The notes under the pieces are model-generated. The model worked only from the letters and a program-made list of their open reading frames with translations. It was not told the origin of the DNA and searched no databases. Made by a program: the position numbers and the translations under genes. From Haematococcus lacustris (lineage: Eukaryota > Chlorophyta > Chlorophyceae > Chlamydomonadales > Haematococcaceae), in NCBI GenBank assembly GCA_030144725.1, contig JASKMD010000017.1, forward strand, positions 7,243,722-7,307,721: a stretch of DNA of 64,000 bases, written 5' to 3'. Below, piece by piece: positions 63,386-64,000 of this stretch (its first letter is position 1; each line of letters opens with the position of its first letter).

Positions 63386-64000
63386 GGTTGCGCCATCACG
63401 GAACCTAGGCTGAACCTAGGCTGAACCTTGAGCTTCCAACCTTGCGAGCCAAAGCCCTTGGATAGCCTCAAAACCCACGAGAACCAAGGAGCCTCTAGGT
63501 TGAACCTCAGGGGGGTCTGCCATTCTCTCCTCCCGGGAGAAATGATGTAGGTGACTTCCGGCCTTAATCGGCGCGAGTGTCAGGTCTAAGCATTGACGTT
63601 TGTTCCATTGCGTAGCTGCAAAAATGAGCGCGTGTGGCTCACTAACCGTGGACCCGACTGCGACCATGCAGGGTTGCTGCAAACCCGGGCCCCGGTCCAG
63701 CCAGGGCGACATCAGGGCTGAAACCACACATTTAAGCTCGTTTTGGCATAAGGTACGCAATTGAACCGGCTGGACCACCATGCATGCAGCGAGTGCACAC
63801 TGGCAGGGAGTCACATCACATCACACACTTTGTGGTGCCAATGGGCACGGACGTGATATTCAGCTACAAAAGTAGTAGGGTATGTTAACAGTGGTCACAG
63901 TAGTGCATTGCCTTGATTTCAGTTAATTGTAAAAATGCAGGCAATTGCAGCATAGTTTCAAGCCGTTGTACCGTGAATGATGTCATAGCCCAACAAGTCA
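63386..64000. other. No gene recognised
   Basis: Right end of the window. Short open frames only, without motifs or convincing splice sites. Confidence 0.4.

Overview
This window is nuclear DNA from a GC-rich, intron-dense green alga, probably of the Chlamydomonadales. Genes are cut into short exons with GT-AG (and at least one GC-AG) introns, poly-CAG/GCN runs are everywhere, and the recognisable proteins are eukaryotic: an SnRK2-like kinase, kinetochore KNL1, eIF3e and a Gemin5-like WD40 protein. Two 500-base N runs (44417-44916 and 61965-62464) are assembly gaps, so reading frames drawn across them mean nothing.

Layout. (1) 1490-13279: three host genes head-to-tail on the minus strand: an SnRK2-like kinase (all ten exons resolved), an unrecognised gene, and a long KNL1/Spc105 gene carrying an RVSF motif, MELT-like repeats and an Spc7 domain. 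(2) 13828-52419: a 38.6-kb nest of transposons. I read it as one minus-strand Ty3/gypsy chromovirus (element 1). Its 3' LTR is at 13828-13999 next to a polypurine tract, its 5' LTR is at 52259-52419 next to a primer-binding site, and both outer edges carry the same 5-bp target duplication CATGG. Its pol is broken. Inside it lie a second, young chromovirus on the plus strand (element 2, 20790-35733, TSD ATGAT, LTRs differing at 2 of 298 sites), a roughly 10-kb non-LTR retrotransposon (about 36450-46547) and several satellite arrays. Element 2 has itself been hit three times by CACTC-ended DNA transposons, all in its integrase/chromodomain region; one of these is a palindrome with two 1354-bp arms. 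(3) 52425-64000: host DNA again, with a four-TM protein gene (plus), a relic resembling the C-terminus of a TnpB/Fanzor nuclease (minus), two hAT-type MITEs with perfect 8-bp duplications, a complete eIF3e gene (minus), the start of a divergent Gemin5-like gene (plus, cut by a gap), and G-rich repeats.

If the CATGG reading is right, KNL1 and the four-TM gene were once a divergent pair about 1.4 kb apart, later separated by about 39 kb of nested transposons. The two chromovirus families share an unusual primer-binding site core, the same 3-nt gap between LTR and primer site, a G-run polypurine tract, and a Pol III B-box-like motif inside the LTR, which suggests common descent.
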